DNA of 50,054 bases from JBAZWE01 sp041658605 (GCA_041658605.1 JBAZZU010000016.1:1-50054), one strand, 5' to 3'. Positions 25,967 through 34,748 are shown, counted from the first letter of the stretch. A program made the numbers and translations. The notes: generated by a model not told the origin, from the letters alone.

Positions 25967-26446
25967 ATGAAACATACGTTATCAGTCATGGTCGAAAACA
26001 AACCGGGCGTCCTGGCCAGGGTGGCCGGCCTTTTCTCGCGGCGCGGGTTCAACATCGATTCGCTGGCGGTTGGCATCACCGAGAATCCGGATGTCTCGCG
26101 CATGACGATAACCGTCGACGCGGAAGAACATCCGATCGAGCAGGTGACCAAACAGCTGCACAAGCTGATCAACGTCATCAAGATCACCGACCTCGACGTG
26201 GAGAAGACCGTGGCGCGCGAGCTGGCGCTGATCAAGGTCAAGTCGGACGCGAAGACGCGCGCCGAAGTCATGCAGCTCGCTGAGATCTTCAGGGCAAAGA
26301 TACTGGATGTCGGCAAGAAGACTCTGACTATCGAGATCACCGGCACACACGAGAAGATTGAAGCGCTCGAGCAGCTGCTGGCGCCGCATGGCGTTGTGGA
26401 GATCGTGCGCACTGGCCGCATAGCTATCGAGCGGGGCGGTAAATAG
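25967..26446 (+). CDS. ilvN: Acetolactate synthase small (regulatory) subunit
   Basis: A 159-residue regulatory subunit. The N-terminal ACT domain (HTLSVMVENKPGVLARVAGL, then RRGFNIDSLAVGITE) binds valine and gives feedback inhibition of the catalytic subunit. The C-terminal half (LALIKVKSDAKTRAEVMQL ... GTHEKIEALEQLL) is the second ACT-like domain of the IlvH/IlvN family, ending RTGRIAIERG. The ATG at 25967 has GGGAG upstream. It sits between ilvB and ilvC as in most bacteria, although repeat-like spacers lie on both sides. Confidence 0.96.
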   Translation: MKHTLSVMVENKPGVLARVAGLFSRRGFNIDSLAVGITENPDVSRMTITVDAEEHPIEQVTKQLHKLINVIKITDLDVEKTVARELALIKVKSDAKTRAEVMQLAEIFRAKILDVGKKTLTIEITGTHEKIEALEQLLAPHGVVEIVRTGRIAIERGGK

Positions 26447-26450
26447 ATCC

Positions 26451-26545
26451 GGGGACGCTGGTTTCCGATGTGTCCTGATATCAGGATAATGTCGAAGCCG
26501 CGTCCGGGATTGATTGATCAGGAAAGAATGCAAACGTACGTCCCC
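26451..26545. repeat. Structured spacer between ilvN and ilvC with palindrome
   Basis: The 132-bp ilvN-ilvC spacer holds a perfect 14-bp palindrome, TCCTGATATCAGGA, at 26473-26486. Its outer ends GGGGACG (26451-26457) and CGTCCCC (26539-26545) are complementary. Together these could form a large closed hairpin typical of REP/BIME-like intergenic elements or of an mRNA processing site. It is unrelated in sequence to the repeat at 25887. Confidence 0.45.
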
Positions 26546-26578
26546 CCAAGTTTGTTTTAACAGAGACAGAGGAGAAAT

Positions 26579-27586
26579 ATGTATTACGATAAAGACGCAA
26601 ACCTCGATCTTATAAAGGACAAGACCGTCGCCGTTATCGGCTATGGCAGCCAGGGCCACGCCCATTCTCTCAACCTGCACGAGTCGGGCATCAAGGTGAT
26701 CGTGGGCCTGCGCAAGGAAAGCTCAAGCTGGAAAGAGGCCGAGAAGGCCGGGCTTACAGTCATGCCTGTGCTCGAAGCCGTTGAAGCTGCCGACATGATC
26801 ATGATCCTCACGCCCGATCACTCCCAGGGTGACACATACAAATATGATATCGCCTCGGGTCTGAAGGCCGGCAACGTGCTGATGTTCGCCCATGGTTTTA
26901 ACATCCATTTCAACCAGATAGTACCGCCGGCCGACGTCGACGTCGTCATGGTAGCCCCCAAGGGCCCCGGCCATCTGGTGCGCCGCCAGTATCAGGAAGG
27001 GCGCGGCGTTCCGGCGCTTATCGCTGTACACCAGGACGCGAGCGGCATCGCCAACGACCTGGCCCTGGCTTACGCCAAGGGCATCGGCGCCACCCGGGCG
27101 GGCGTCATCGAGACGAACTTCGCAGAAGAGACCGAGACCGATCTCTTCGGTGAGCAAGTAGTGCTCTGCGGCGGCGCCAGCGAGCTGGTCCGCGCCGGAT
27201 TCGAGACCCTGGTCCAGGCCGGTTATCAGCCCGAGATCGCCTATTTCGAGTGTCTCCACGAGCTGAAGCTCATCGTAGACCTCATGTACGAGAAGGGTAT
27301 CACCGGCATGCGTTACAGCATCTCCGATACCGCCGAATATGGCGACATAACGCGCGGCAAGCGCATCATCAACGAAGACACCCGCGCCGAGATGCGCAAG
27401 ATACTCAAGGAGATACAGAACGGCGAGTTCGCCAGCGAGTGGATACTCGAGAACAAGGCCGGCCGCCCCAGCTTCAACGCCGTGCAGCGCCGCGAGGCTT
27501 CGCACCAGATCGAGATCGTCGGCAAGGAGCTCCGTGGCCTGATGAGCTGGATCGATGATGGGGAAATGGGCGGTGAAGAGGTCTAG
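26579..27586 (+). CDS. ilvC: Ketol-acid reductoisomerase
   Basis: IlvC isomerises and reduces acetolactate or acetohydroxybutyrate with NAD(P)H and Mg. The 335-residue, class I (short) enzyme has the Rossmann motif VIGYGSQGHAHSLNLHESG, a coenzyme-specificity loop GLRKESSSWK, MVAPKGPGHLVRRQY, and the metal-binding stretch EETETDLFGEQVVLCGG. The C-terminal knotted domain includes FECLHELKLIVDLMYE. The start ATG 26579 has an AGAGGAG site. The next gene begins immediately after its stop. Confidence 0.98.
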   Translation: MYYDKDANLDLIKDKTVAVIGYGSQGHAHSLNLHESGIKVIVGLRKESSSWKEAEKAGLTVMPVLEAVEAADMIMILTPDHSQGDTYKYDIASGLKAGNVLMFAHGFNIHFNQIVPPADVDVVMVAPKGPGHLVRRQYQEGRGVPALIAVHQDASGIANDLALAYAKGIGATRAGVIETNFAEETETDLFGEQVVLCGGASELVRAGFETLVQAGYQPEIAYFECLHELKLIVDLMYEKGITGMRYSISDTAEYGDITRGKRIINEDTRAEMRKILKEIQNGEFASEWILENKAGRPSFNAVQRREASHQIEIVGKELRGLMSWIDDGEMGGEEV

Positions 27587-28741
27587 ATGATCAAGAAATT
27601 CCTCATGACGCCAGGACCGACGCAGATACCTTCCGAGGTGCTGCTGGCGTCGGCCCAGCCGATAATCCATCATCGCACCGGCGCGTATTCCGATCTGTTC
27701 GCCCGCGTCAACGAGAACCTCAAGTATGTGTACCAGACTGAGAACGATGTAATCTCCTTCGCTTCGTCGGGTACCGGCGCCATGGAATCCGCGGTGGTCA
27801 ATCTTTGCTCGCCCGGCGACTCCGTGCTCATCGCTTCCTGCGGCAAGTTCGGCGAGCGCTGGCGCGATCTGTCGGAGGTCTACGGACTTGACTACGACTA
27901 TCGCGAATACGAATGGGGAACACCGGTAGTGCCCTCTGATATCGAGCAGGCGCTGAAAGACAAACCCGGAATCAAGGTTGTATTCGTCACCCACAGTGAG
28001 ACTTCCACGGGTGTCGTCAACGACATGCAGGCCATCGGCGCCATCGTAGGGAAATCCGGCGCCGTGCTGGTGTCGGATTCCATCAGCGGCCTGGGTTCCT
28101 CCGAGATCAGGACCGACGAATGGCAGGTAGACGTGGTCGTCGCCGGCTCCCAGAAAGCCCTGATGATCCCCCCTGGCCTGGCTTTTGTCAGCGTCAGCGA
28201 CAAGGCATGGGGCATGGTCGAGAAGTCCACGCTCCCAAAATATTATTTTGACTGGACCAAGGCCAGGAAGGCGCTGGCGCAGTCCAAACCGACGACCGCA
28301 TTCACGCCGGCGGTGTCACTTGTGGTAGGGCTGGATGCGGCGCTCGCCATGATCCGCGCCGAGGGCCTGGAAAAACTGTTTCAGCGTCATATCGTCCTGG
28401 GGCGTGCGACCCGCGCCGCCGTCAGGGGCATCGGCCTGGAACTCTTCTCGCCGGATGATGACAGCTGCAGTTCAGTCACGGCGGTCAGGGTGCCGGAAGG
28501 CATCGATGACAACCAGCTGCGCACGCTCACCCGCGACAGGTACGGCGTACAGCTCGCGGGCGGTCAGGGCCACATCAAGGGAAAGATTTTCCGCATCGGG
28601 CATTGCGGCTACTACAACTATACCGACATCATCGTCGCCATCACGGCGCTCGAACTGAGCCTCAAGGAGCTTGGTTACCAGGTTGAACTTGGTTCGGGTG
28701 TATCAAAGGCGCAGGCGGTATTCGGCGGGGAGATGATCTGA
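27587..28741 (+). CDS. Class V aminotransferase (serine/phosphoserine-pyruvate-glyoxylate type)
   Basis: A 384-residue PLP-dependent transaminase of the alanine-glyoxylate/serine-pyruvate group: MTPGPTQIP at the N-terminus, HHRTGAYSDLF, VTHSETSTGVVND, the PLP contact SDSISGLGS and the Schiff-base Lys190 in VAGSQKALMIPPGL. It starts directly at the ilvC stop and its TGA overlaps the serA ATG, so it is translationally linked to serA. Such enzymes often replace SerC as the transaminase of serine synthesis, making phosphoserine from the SerA product. That is the likely job here, with serine-glyoxylate transamination as the alternative. Confidence 0.93.
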   Translation: MIKKFLMTPGPTQIPSEVLLASAQPIIHHRTGAYSDLFARVNENLKYVYQTENDVISFASSGTGAMESAVVNLCSPGDSVLIASCGKFGERWRDLSEVYGLDYDYREYEWGTPVVPSDIEQALKDKPGIKVVFVTHSETSTGVVNDMQAIGAIVGKSGAVLVSDSISGLGSSEIRTDEWQVDVVVAGSQKALMIPPGLAFVSVSDKAWGMVEKSTLPKYYFDWTKARKALAQSKPTTAFTPAVSLVVGLDAALAMIRAEGLEKLFQRHIVLGRATRAAVRGIGLELFSPDDDSCSSVTAVRVPEGIDDNQLRTLTRDRYGVQLAGGQGHIKGKIFRIGHCGYYNYTDIIVAITALELSLKELGYQVELGSGVSKAQAVFGGEMI

Positions 28742-30345
28742 TGACGGCAGCTGAAGGCAGGTACAGGGTGTTGGTCAAAGAGAAGATCGCGCAGAGCGGC
28801 ATCGATCTGCTGAAAAAAGAGTTCGACGTCGACGTGCGCTACGACCTTGACCAGGAACAGCTGCTTAAGGAGATAGGCGTATACGACGCGATCATCATCC
28901 GCAGTTCGACGACGATGACGAAGGAGATAATCGAGGCCGCAGACCAGCTCAAGGTGATAGGCCGGGCCGGGATCGGCGTCGATAACGTCGACATCAAGGC
29001 GGCAACCAAGAAAGGCGTTGTCGTCGCCAATGCGCCGCAGAGCAACATCGTGGCCGCGGCCGAGCACACTATCGGCCTGCTGCTGGCGCAGAGCCGCAAC
29101 ATCCCGCAAGCCCACGGTTCGCTCAAGGCGGGCAAGTGGGAGCGCTCCAGCTTCGGCGGCGTGGAGCTTGCCGAGAAGACGCTGGGTGTTATCGGTTTCG
29201 GCCGCATCGGCGTACTTGTGGCGCAGCGCGCCAAGGGCCTGAAAATGAAGATCGTGGCCTTCGATCCATATGTGAGCGCCGCCCGTTTCGAGGAACTCGG
29301 GGTCGAGGGCGCGGAGAGTATCGATGATTTATACAAAGTCGCGGATTTCATCACAGTCCATCTTCCCAAGAGTCCGGAGACGGCTGGGTTTGTCGATGAG
29401 GCCGCGTTTGCGAAGATGAAGGACGGCGTGCGCATCGTCAACTGCGCCCGCGGCGGCATAGTCAAGGAGTCGGCGCTGGTCGAGGCGCTCAAGTCCGGCA
29501 AGGTAGCCGGCGCTGCTATCGATGTTTTTGAGAAGGAACCGCCGCTGGGCAACCCGCTGCTCGATTTCGACAGCGTCGTGGCGACCCCGCACCTGGGGGC
29601 ATCGACGATCGAAGCCCAGGACCGCGCCGGCACGATAATCGCCGAGCAGGTAGCGGCGGCGCTCAACAATCAGTTCGTCAGCAACGCCGTCAACATCGCT
29701 CCGGTCGGCCCGGAAGAGATGAGCGTATTAAGGCCGTTCCTGCCGCTGGTGGAGAAGCTGGGGCACCTCATCGTGGAGATAGCGGAAGGCCCGCTGGAGA
29801 AGTTCGAGATCACCTACCAGGGTGCGCTGGCGGAATCCAACACGAAGCTGCTGACCGTCGCCTTCTTCAAGGGAGTATTCGATGGCAGGGTCGAGGAGAC
29901 CGTCAATTACGTGAACGCCGAGGGCATAGCCGAGGAGCGCGGCATCGAGGTCACCGAGTCGAAGAGCCGCAAGTCGGTGGATTATACAAACATGATCACA
30001 GTATCAACCACGGACAAGCGCGGCGAGCTGACCGTGGGCGGAACGACGATCGGACCAAATCACCACCCGCGCTTCGTCAAGATATACCGGCACGATATCG
30101 ACATTGAACCGGGGCAGTACATGGCCTTCTTCCGTTACGACGACGTGCCGGGAATGATCGGCCGCGTCGGCACCCTGCTGGGTGATCGCGACATCAACAT
30201 CGCCAACATGAACGTGGGCCGCAAAAAGCTCGGCGGCAAGGCGGTCATGAGCGTGACGCTCGACAAGCCCATCTCTGAAGAGGTGCTCGCGGAGATCAAG
30301 GCCCAGCCTGGATTTGATGACGTGACGTTTATAACGTTTGGCTGA
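28741..30345 (+). CDS. serA: D-3-phosphoglycerate dehydrogenase
   Basis: SerA oxidises 3-phosphoglycerate to phosphohydroxypyruvate, the entry to serine. The 534-residue long form has the catalytic and NAD domains (GFGRIGVLVAQRAKGL near residue 150, catalytic Arg in NCARGGIVKE, Glu in FEKEPP, His in ATPHLGAST), the intervening ASB domain and a C-terminal ACT domain (MAFFRYDDVPGMIGRVGTLL), the usual serine feedback site. The ATG overlaps the preceding TGA by one base. It ends the ilv-ser run, with a strong hairpin 28 bp past the stop. Confidence 0.97.
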   Translation: MTAAEGRYRVLVKEKIAQSGIDLLKKEFDVDVRYDLDQEQLLKEIGVYDAIIIRSSTTMTKEIIEAADQLKVIGRAGIGVDNVDIKAATKKGVVVANAPQSNIVAAAEHTIGLLLAQSRNIPQAHGSLKAGKWERSSFGGVELAEKTLGVIGFGRIGVLVAQRAKGLKMKIVAFDPYVSAARFEELGVEGAESIDDLYKVADFITVHLPKSPETAGFVDEAAFAKMKDGVRIVNCARGGIVKESALVEALKSGKVAGAAIDVFEKEPPLGNPLLDFDSVVATPHLGASTIEAQDRAGTIIAEQVAAALNNQFVSNAVNIAPVGPEEMSVLRPFLPLVEKLGHLIVEIAEGPLEKFEITYQGALAESNTKLLTVAFFKGVFDGRVEETVNYVNAEGIAEERGIEVTESKSRKSVDYTNMITVSTTDKRGELTVGGTTIGPNHHPRFVKIYRHDIDIEPGQYMAFFRYDDVPGMIGRVGTLLGDRDINIANMNVGRKKLGGKAVMSVTLDKPISEEVLAEIKAQPGFDDVTFITFG

Positions 30346-30373
30346 AAGAAACTCGAGTCAACAAGTGGAAAAT

Positions 30374-30404
30374 CAATGGACACCCTGGAACAGGGTGTCC
30401 ATTG
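30374..30404. terminator. Bidirectional terminator between serA and the lipoprotein gene
   Basis: CAATGGACACCCTG pairs perfectly with CAGGGTGTCCATTG over 14 bp around the triloop GAA. It lies between two convergent genes. Read on the minus strand the stem is followed by ATTTTCC, and on the plus strand by TCTGTTCC, so it can serve both directions, better for the minus-strand lipoprotein gene. Confidence 0.85.
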
Positions 30405-30474
30405 TCTGTTCCGGTGATCCGAAAGCTCGTAAAGGTCTTCGCCTGCGTAGACCTGCTTCAGGTGAATCCTGGAC

Positions 30475-31074
30475 TTATCCGTTTACATCGAAAGTATGCT
30501 GGTTGTCCATGGCTTTCGTGTATGTATTGTCAGACGAGATCACTTCTATCCTGTAGAAGCACTGGCCTTCGGCGCCCGGTATCTTCGCACCGTGAGGAGC
30601 AGCGACACTTGTCTTCCAGGTCGTGATTCCGCCGTTCGTGCTTTCGGCGAGCATGACGGAGATGTTGTGAGCCGTTGAGATATCTCCGCCGCTGGCCCCG
30701 TAGATGACCCTCACGCTTGCCGCGTCTCCCTGTATCTGGGCTGTGAAAGTTATCATGTCACCGAAGTTGGCGTTCGCTTTGTTCACTGCATATGAGACTA
30801 TGACCGGCTGCGGCGCATCGGCGGGCTGAGGCGGACATGGCTCTGTCGGACCTGCGTTCGCCTGGGCGGCGCCGGTTGAAGTCGTGGCGGTTGTCGCAGT
30901 CGTGGCGGTTGCCGTGTTCGCCTGCGCCGCGCCGGTCTGCGCGCCGGAGCCGTTGACGGCCTGCTCGCTGCTTCCGCAACCAGAAAGCGCAAGCGTGAGG
31001 CCAAATATCGCAAATGCCAGAATACCGGCCACAATCCTCTTGGTATTGATACTTTCCTCGGTGGACGATTTCAT
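30475..31074 (-). CDS. Secreted lipoprotein of unknown function
   Basis: A 199-residue lipoprotein: hydrophobic signal (IVAGILAFAIFGLTLAL), lipobox LSGC with the Cys near residue 33, then a Thr/Ala/Gly low-complexity linker (residues about 36-75) that probably spans the wall layer. The C-terminal domain (VIVSYAVNKANANFGDMITF ... CFYRIEVISSDNTYT) looks like an Ig-type beta-sandwich with two conserved Cys. The ATG 31074 is preceded by AAAGGAG at good spacing. Function is not recognisable. The small lipoprotein gene at 31150-31359 lies upstream on the same strand. Confidence 0.8.
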   Translation of the reverse strand: MKSSTEESINTKRIVAGILAFAIFGLTLALSGCGSSEQAVNGSGAQTGAAQANTATATTATTATTSTGAAQANAGPTEPCPPQPADAPQPVIVSYAVNKANANFGDMITFTAQIQGDAASVRVIYGASGGDISTAHNISVMLAESTNGGITTWKTSVAAPHGAKIPGAEGQCFYRIEVISSDNTYTKAMDNQHTFDVNG

Positions 31075-31149
31075 TTTGAGTCTCCTTTGCGTGTGTGGTC
31101 GTACATATGACGACGGTGATCCGGAAAACTTACGCGCGAAAAATAAATA

Positions 31150-31359
31150 TTAGTTTATCCCGCGAGGCGAGGCATGGTAAAGCAAAAAGAAAGGGGCGGC
31201 CTGCGGCCGCCCCCCGAATATAACACGGCCGGTCTTTGCGGTCGAGAGCGTATCGATGGACGAAGTCTGCGACTCATCGCCGCACCCGCCCGCAACCATC
31301 GCGAGGGCCATGACAGCGATGACTGTCAACAGGAGCAACTTTACTGTCAAACGGTTCAC
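31150..31359 (-). CDS. Short lipoprotein, reads through a terminator hairpin (remnant?)
   Basis: From GTG 31359, with GGGAGG at ideal spacing, the frame gives a signal sequence (LTVKLLLLTVIAVMALAM), lipobox VAGGC and only about 40 further residues. The last part of the frame (GGRPQAAPFFLL and beyond) is the translation of an intrinsic terminator and its T-run, so the true functional reading frame has probably been shortened by deletion. A longer frame to 31470 has no ribosome site. I regard it as a genuine lipoprotein start whose body is lost or replaced; a tiny lipoprotein is also possible. Confidence 0.5.
   Translation of the reverse strand: MNRLTVKLLLLTVIAVMALAMVAGGCGDESQTSSIDTLSTAKTGRVIFGGRPQAAPFFLLYHASPRGIN
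31183..31213 (-). terminator. Rho-independent terminator inside the short lipoprotein frame
   Basis: GGGGCGGCC (31193-31201) and GGCCGCCCC (31205-31213) form a 9-bp GC stem around TGC. On the minus strand it is followed by TTTCTTTTTGC. This is a canonical strong terminator for minus-strand transcription. Confidence 0.85.
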
Positions 31360-31621
31360 AACTACCTCCCGAGATTCAATAAATCCGCAGGCGATTTTCG
31401 CCTGTTTCTTCGAGTGCCTGCCGCTTTTATCCTTCTCACCGGCATACGCTTCAGTGCCTGAAAATGACATTAAATCCGGCTTCCATGATTAGGAACGGCT
31501 GCATTCGGCTATAACAATCCTTAAGCTCTGAAAGTCGCAACTGCCCGTTCGTTGGCTTCCCGTAAATATGATATGTTTATATGCAAGTTTCTGCGCCCTT
31601 AGTCGCTCTTGGAGGATTGTG

Positions 31622-32083
31622 ATGGCTGCAAAGAAAGACAACCCTTTCGCTGAGTTTGAACGCCTCACCTCTGAGATCGAGGAGATGTTTTTTCGTTTCT
31701 ATGGGGGACCGAGGCTGAGGATCATGAAGGGTGGCGCTTTCCAGCCGCTCGCGGACGTTTTCTACGTCAAGAAATCCAACACGGTGATCGTCAAACTCGA
31801 GATTCCGGGGATTTCACCCGATGATGTCAGGCTTACCCTCCAGGACAAAACCCTCGTCGTCGAAGGCACACGTGTAGATACCGGCAATGAGGGGGAGAAG
31901 GTCTACCAGCAGATGGAGATCGATTACGGTCATTTCAAGAGGAAGATCATGTTGCCGGTATCAGTCGACGTAGAGAACTCCAAGGCTACGTATAATGAAG
32001 GGTTTCTTACCCTGGAACTACCGGTGGCTGAGTCCAGGAAGTCCGCCATCAATGTGCCAATCAAGATAAAGGACCAAAATTGA
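31622..32083 (+). CDS. Hsp20 / small heat-shock protein
   Basis: A 153-residue holdase-type chaperone. ATG 31622 follows TTGGAGGATTG; an upstream ATG at 31568 lacks a ribosome site and gives residues unlike the family. The alpha-crystallin domain spans about residues 40-135: ADVFYVKKSNTVIVKLEIPG, DDVRLTLQDKTLVVEGTR, the GHFKRKIMLPVSVD strand and the closing YNEGFLTLELPV. It overlaps the lon start by one base, so chaperone and protease are made together, probably under heat-shock control. I found no HAIR or CIRCE operator upstream. Confidence 0.94.
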   Translation: MAAKKDNPFAEFERLTSEIEEMFFRFYGGPRLRIMKGGAFQPLADVFYVKKSNTVIVKLEIPGISPDDVRLTLQDKTLVVEGTRVDTGNEGEKVYQQMEIDYGHFKRKIMLPVSVDVENSKATYNEGFLTLELPVAESRKSAINVPIKIKDQN

Positions 32084-34620
32084 TGGAAGGCAGCATCACA
32101 GACGCACCGCCGCTTATCGCGTCGGTTGATAAAATACCGGAAATCATACCCATCCTTCCACTGCGGGAGACTGTAGTGTTCCCGGAAACGGTGACACCGC
32201 TCGCTGTCGGGCAGGAGCGTTCCGTCAAGCTGATCGACGACGTGCTCCACAAGGACAAGATGATCGGCCTTGCCACAATCACCAACGAGGACGTCGAGGT
32301 CGCGGGACCGGACGACATCTTCCGCGTCGGCACGGTGGCCGTGATCCATAAGATGCTCAAGGTCCCGGACGGCTCGCTGCGTATCCTTGTGCAGGGCCTT
32401 AAACGCGTGAGAATCATCGAATACATCGGTACCGAGCCCTACCTGACGGCGAAGGTAGAGGTGCTTGATGACCAGGTCGAGATGACGAAAGAGGTCGAGG
32501 CTCTTTCCCGCAACCTGCAGAACGTCTTCACGAAGATCATCGGTATGGTGCCTTACCTGCCGGAAGAGCTGCAGATGGCGGCATCAAATGTTGATGACCC
32601 GAGTGCGTTATGTTACCTGATCGCGTCAGCTATCAAGATCAAGACCGGCGAGAAGCAGGAGCTGCTGGAAGAGACCGACGTTGAGAAGCGTCTGCGCAAG
32701 CTCACCGTCATCCTTACCCGCGAACTCGAGGTCTTCGAGCTGGGCAGCAAGATCCAGAACGATGTCCAGAGCGAGATGGACAAGAACCAGCGCGAGTACT
32801 TCCTGCGTCAACAGATGAAGGCGATCCAGGAGGAGCTGGGGGAGACAGACGAGATCGCCGCGGAGGTCAATGAGCTGCGAGGCCAGATCGACGAGCTCAA
32901 GCTGCCCGAGGAGGTCGACCGCCAGGCGAGACGCGAGCTGGACCGGCTCTCAAAGCTGCAGCCGGCAGCGGCAGAGTACTCGGTTATCAGGACCTACCTG
33001 GACTGGATACTGACGATTCCCTGGAACAAGAGCACCGAGGATATCCTCGATATCGCGCGCGCCCAGCAGATTCTCGACGAGGACCATTACGACCTCGAGA
33101 AGGTCAAGAACCGTATCCTCGAGTATCTGTCCGTCGCCAAGCTGAAGAAGGACATGGCCGGGCCGATCCTCTGTTTCGTGGGGCCGCCCGGTGTGGGCAA
33201 GACTTCCCTGGGACATTCGATCGCACGCGCCCTGGGACGCAAATTCATACGCATCTCCGTGGGTGGAGTGCGCGACGAGGCCGAGATACGCGGTCACCGC
33301 CGTACATATATAGGCGCCATGCCCGGCACGATCATCCGCGCCATCCGTGACGCCGAGTCCAACAATCCGGTGTTCGCCATCGACGAGATGGACAAGCTGG
33401 GCGCCGATTTTCGCGGCGACCCGTCCTCGGCGCTGCTGGAAGTACTCGATCCGGAGCAGCATTTCAGCTATCGTGACCACTACCTGGATCTGCCCTTCGA
33501 CTTAAGCAGGGTGCTGTTCATAGCAACCGCTAATATGCTCGATCCGATTCCGCCAGCGCTTCGTGACCGCATGGAGGTCATTGAGCTCTCCGGTTACACC
33601 GAGGAAGAGAAGCTCCATATATCCAAAAAATATCTGATCAAAAAACAGACGCAGGCCAACGGCCTGAAGACAAAGGATATCGCTTTTACGGACAAGGCCA
33701 TCCTCAAGATCATCCAGGAATACACCCGCGAAGCGGGCCTGAGAAACATAGAGCGCGAGATCGGCTCGGTCTGCCGCAAGGTCGCACGCGAGCTTGCGGA
33801 GGGCAAAAAAGGCAAGTTCAAGATCGACGAGAAGGCCGTGGAGAAGTTCCTGGGCAAGAAGCGCTACTTCTCCGAGGCGAAGCGTATGACCTCAGAGCCG
33901 GGCGTCGCCACCGGCCTGGCCTGGACTACCAGCGGCGGCGACATTATATTCATCGAGGCCACCAGCATGCACGGCAAGGGCGGTTTGACCCTTACCGGCC
34001 AGCTGGGAGACGTCATGAAGGAATCGGCCCAGGCGGCGCTGTCATGGGTGCGTTCGCATTCGGACGAGCTGGGCATCGATGAGGAATATTTCCAGAAGCA
34101 TGACATCCATGTGCATGTTCCCGCGGGCGCCGTGCCCAAGGACGGCCCATCTGCTGGCGTCACCATGACAACGGCGCTGGCGTCGCTGGCCATCGGCAAG
34201 TCCGTGTCCTCTAACGTGGGCATGACTGGCGAGGTGACCCTGAGTGGCAAGGTGCTGCCCATCGGCGGTCTGAAGGAAAAGGTGCTGGCGGCACGCCGTG
34301 CCGGGCTCGACACCATCATCCTGCCGCGCGAGAACGAGCGGGACCTCGACGACGTACCCGAGCATCTGCGCAAGACCATGACCTTTATTCCGGTCGATGA
34401 GGTTCATGAAGTGCTGAAGGCGGCGCTGCTCGACGGCAAGGTCGCCCCTGCCGCGAAACGCGGCGTGGGCAGGAAGAAAGCCGCCATGGTCCGCGCCGGC
34501 TCAAAGAAAGCTGCTGCACGGACGCCGAAGAAAACCAGCGGCGGCAAGTTAAGCACACTTCGCAAGGCGGCTTCGCCATCGAAGACGAGCAGCCGCAGGA
34601 AAGCATCCCCGAAGAAATAG
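32083..34620 (+). CDS. lon: ATP-dependent protease Lon with a basic C-terminal tail
   Basis: An 845-residue Lon. ATG 32083 shares its A with the hsp20 TGA (a TTG one codon earlier is possible). It has the N-terminal LonN domain (IIPILPLRETVVFPETVTPL), a coiled-coil region, Walker A GPPGVGKTSLG, and the Ser690-Lys733 catalytic dyad in KDGPSAGVTM and GGLKEKVLAARRAG; the 43-residue spacing matches E. coli Lon. The last 55-60 residues after LLDGKVAP are a Lys/Ala/Ser/Arg-rich histone-like tail (GRKKAAMVRAGSKKAAAR, ending SSRRKASPKK), not part of ordinary Lon. It probably binds DNA, RNA or polyphosphate. Confidence 0.97.
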   Translation: MEGSITDAPPLIASVDKIPEIIPILPLRETVVFPETVTPLAVGQERSVKLIDDVLHKDKMIGLATITNEDVEVAGPDDIFRVGTVAVIHKMLKVPDGSLRILVQGLKRVRIIEYIGTEPYLTAKVEVLDDQVEMTKEVEALSRNLQNVFTKIIGMVPYLPEELQMAASNVDDPSALCYLIASAIKIKTGEKQELLEETDVEKRLRKLTVILTRELEVFELGSKIQNDVQSEMDKNQREYFLRQQMKAIQEELGETDEIAAEVNELRGQIDELKLPEEVDRQARRELDRLSKLQPAAAEYSVIRTYLDWILTIPWNKSTEDILDIARAQQILDEDHYDLEKVKNRILEYLSVAKLKKDMAGPILCFVGPPGVGKTSLGHSIARALGRKFIRISVGGVRDEAEIRGHRRTYIGAMPGTIIRAIRDAESNNPVFAIDEMDKLGADFRGDPSSALLEVLDPEQHFSYRDHYLDLPFDLSRVLFIATANMLDPIPPALRDRMEVIELSGYTEEEKLHISKKYLIKKQTQANGLKTKDIAFTDKAILKIIQEYTREAGLRNIEREIGSVCRKVARELAEGKKGKFKIDEKAVEKFLGKKRYFSEAKRMTSEPGVATGLAWTTSGGDIIFIEATSMHGKGGLTLTGQLGDVMKESAQAALSWVRSHSDELGIDEEYFQKHDIHVHVPAGAVPKDGPSAGVTMTTALASLAIGKSVSSNVGMTGEVTLSGKVLPIGGLKEKVLAARRAGLDTIILPRENERDLDDVPEHLRKTMTFIPVDEVHEVLKAALLDGKVAPAAKRGVGRKKAAMVRAGSKKAAARTPKKTSGGKLSTLRKAASPSKTSSRRKASPKK

Positions 34621-34723
34621 GACGCGCTGCGTGTGCATCCTGAAACACCGCGTTGACTTCAGGCATGTCCCGCCGGAATATGCGTCTGGCGGCCGCCGCA
34701 CCTTATAGTCTTTGATATCGTCT

Positions 34724-34748
34724 GAAAGCCGCTTCCATTGCGGCTTTC
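34724..34748 (+). terminator. Terminator after lon
   Basis: GAAAGCCGC (34724-34732) and GCGGCTTTC (34740-34748) form a perfect 9-bp stem with a 7-base loop about 100 bp after the lon stop. T-rich DNA follows but not as one uninterrupted run. It lies in the 319-bp lon to surface-protein spacer. The rest of that spacer is AT-richer toward the next gene (around 34850-34900) and may hold its promoter, but no clear boxes are visible. Confidence 0.7.

Noticed and set aside
26723..27994. 423-residue minus-strand frame across ilvC and the aminotransferase
   Set aside because: It spans two well-conserved plus-strand genes and its composition is that of an antisense high-GC frame.
31471..31621. HAIR or CIRCE heat-shock operator upstream of hsp20
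   Set aside because: Neither inverted repeat can be found; control may be by another regulator.
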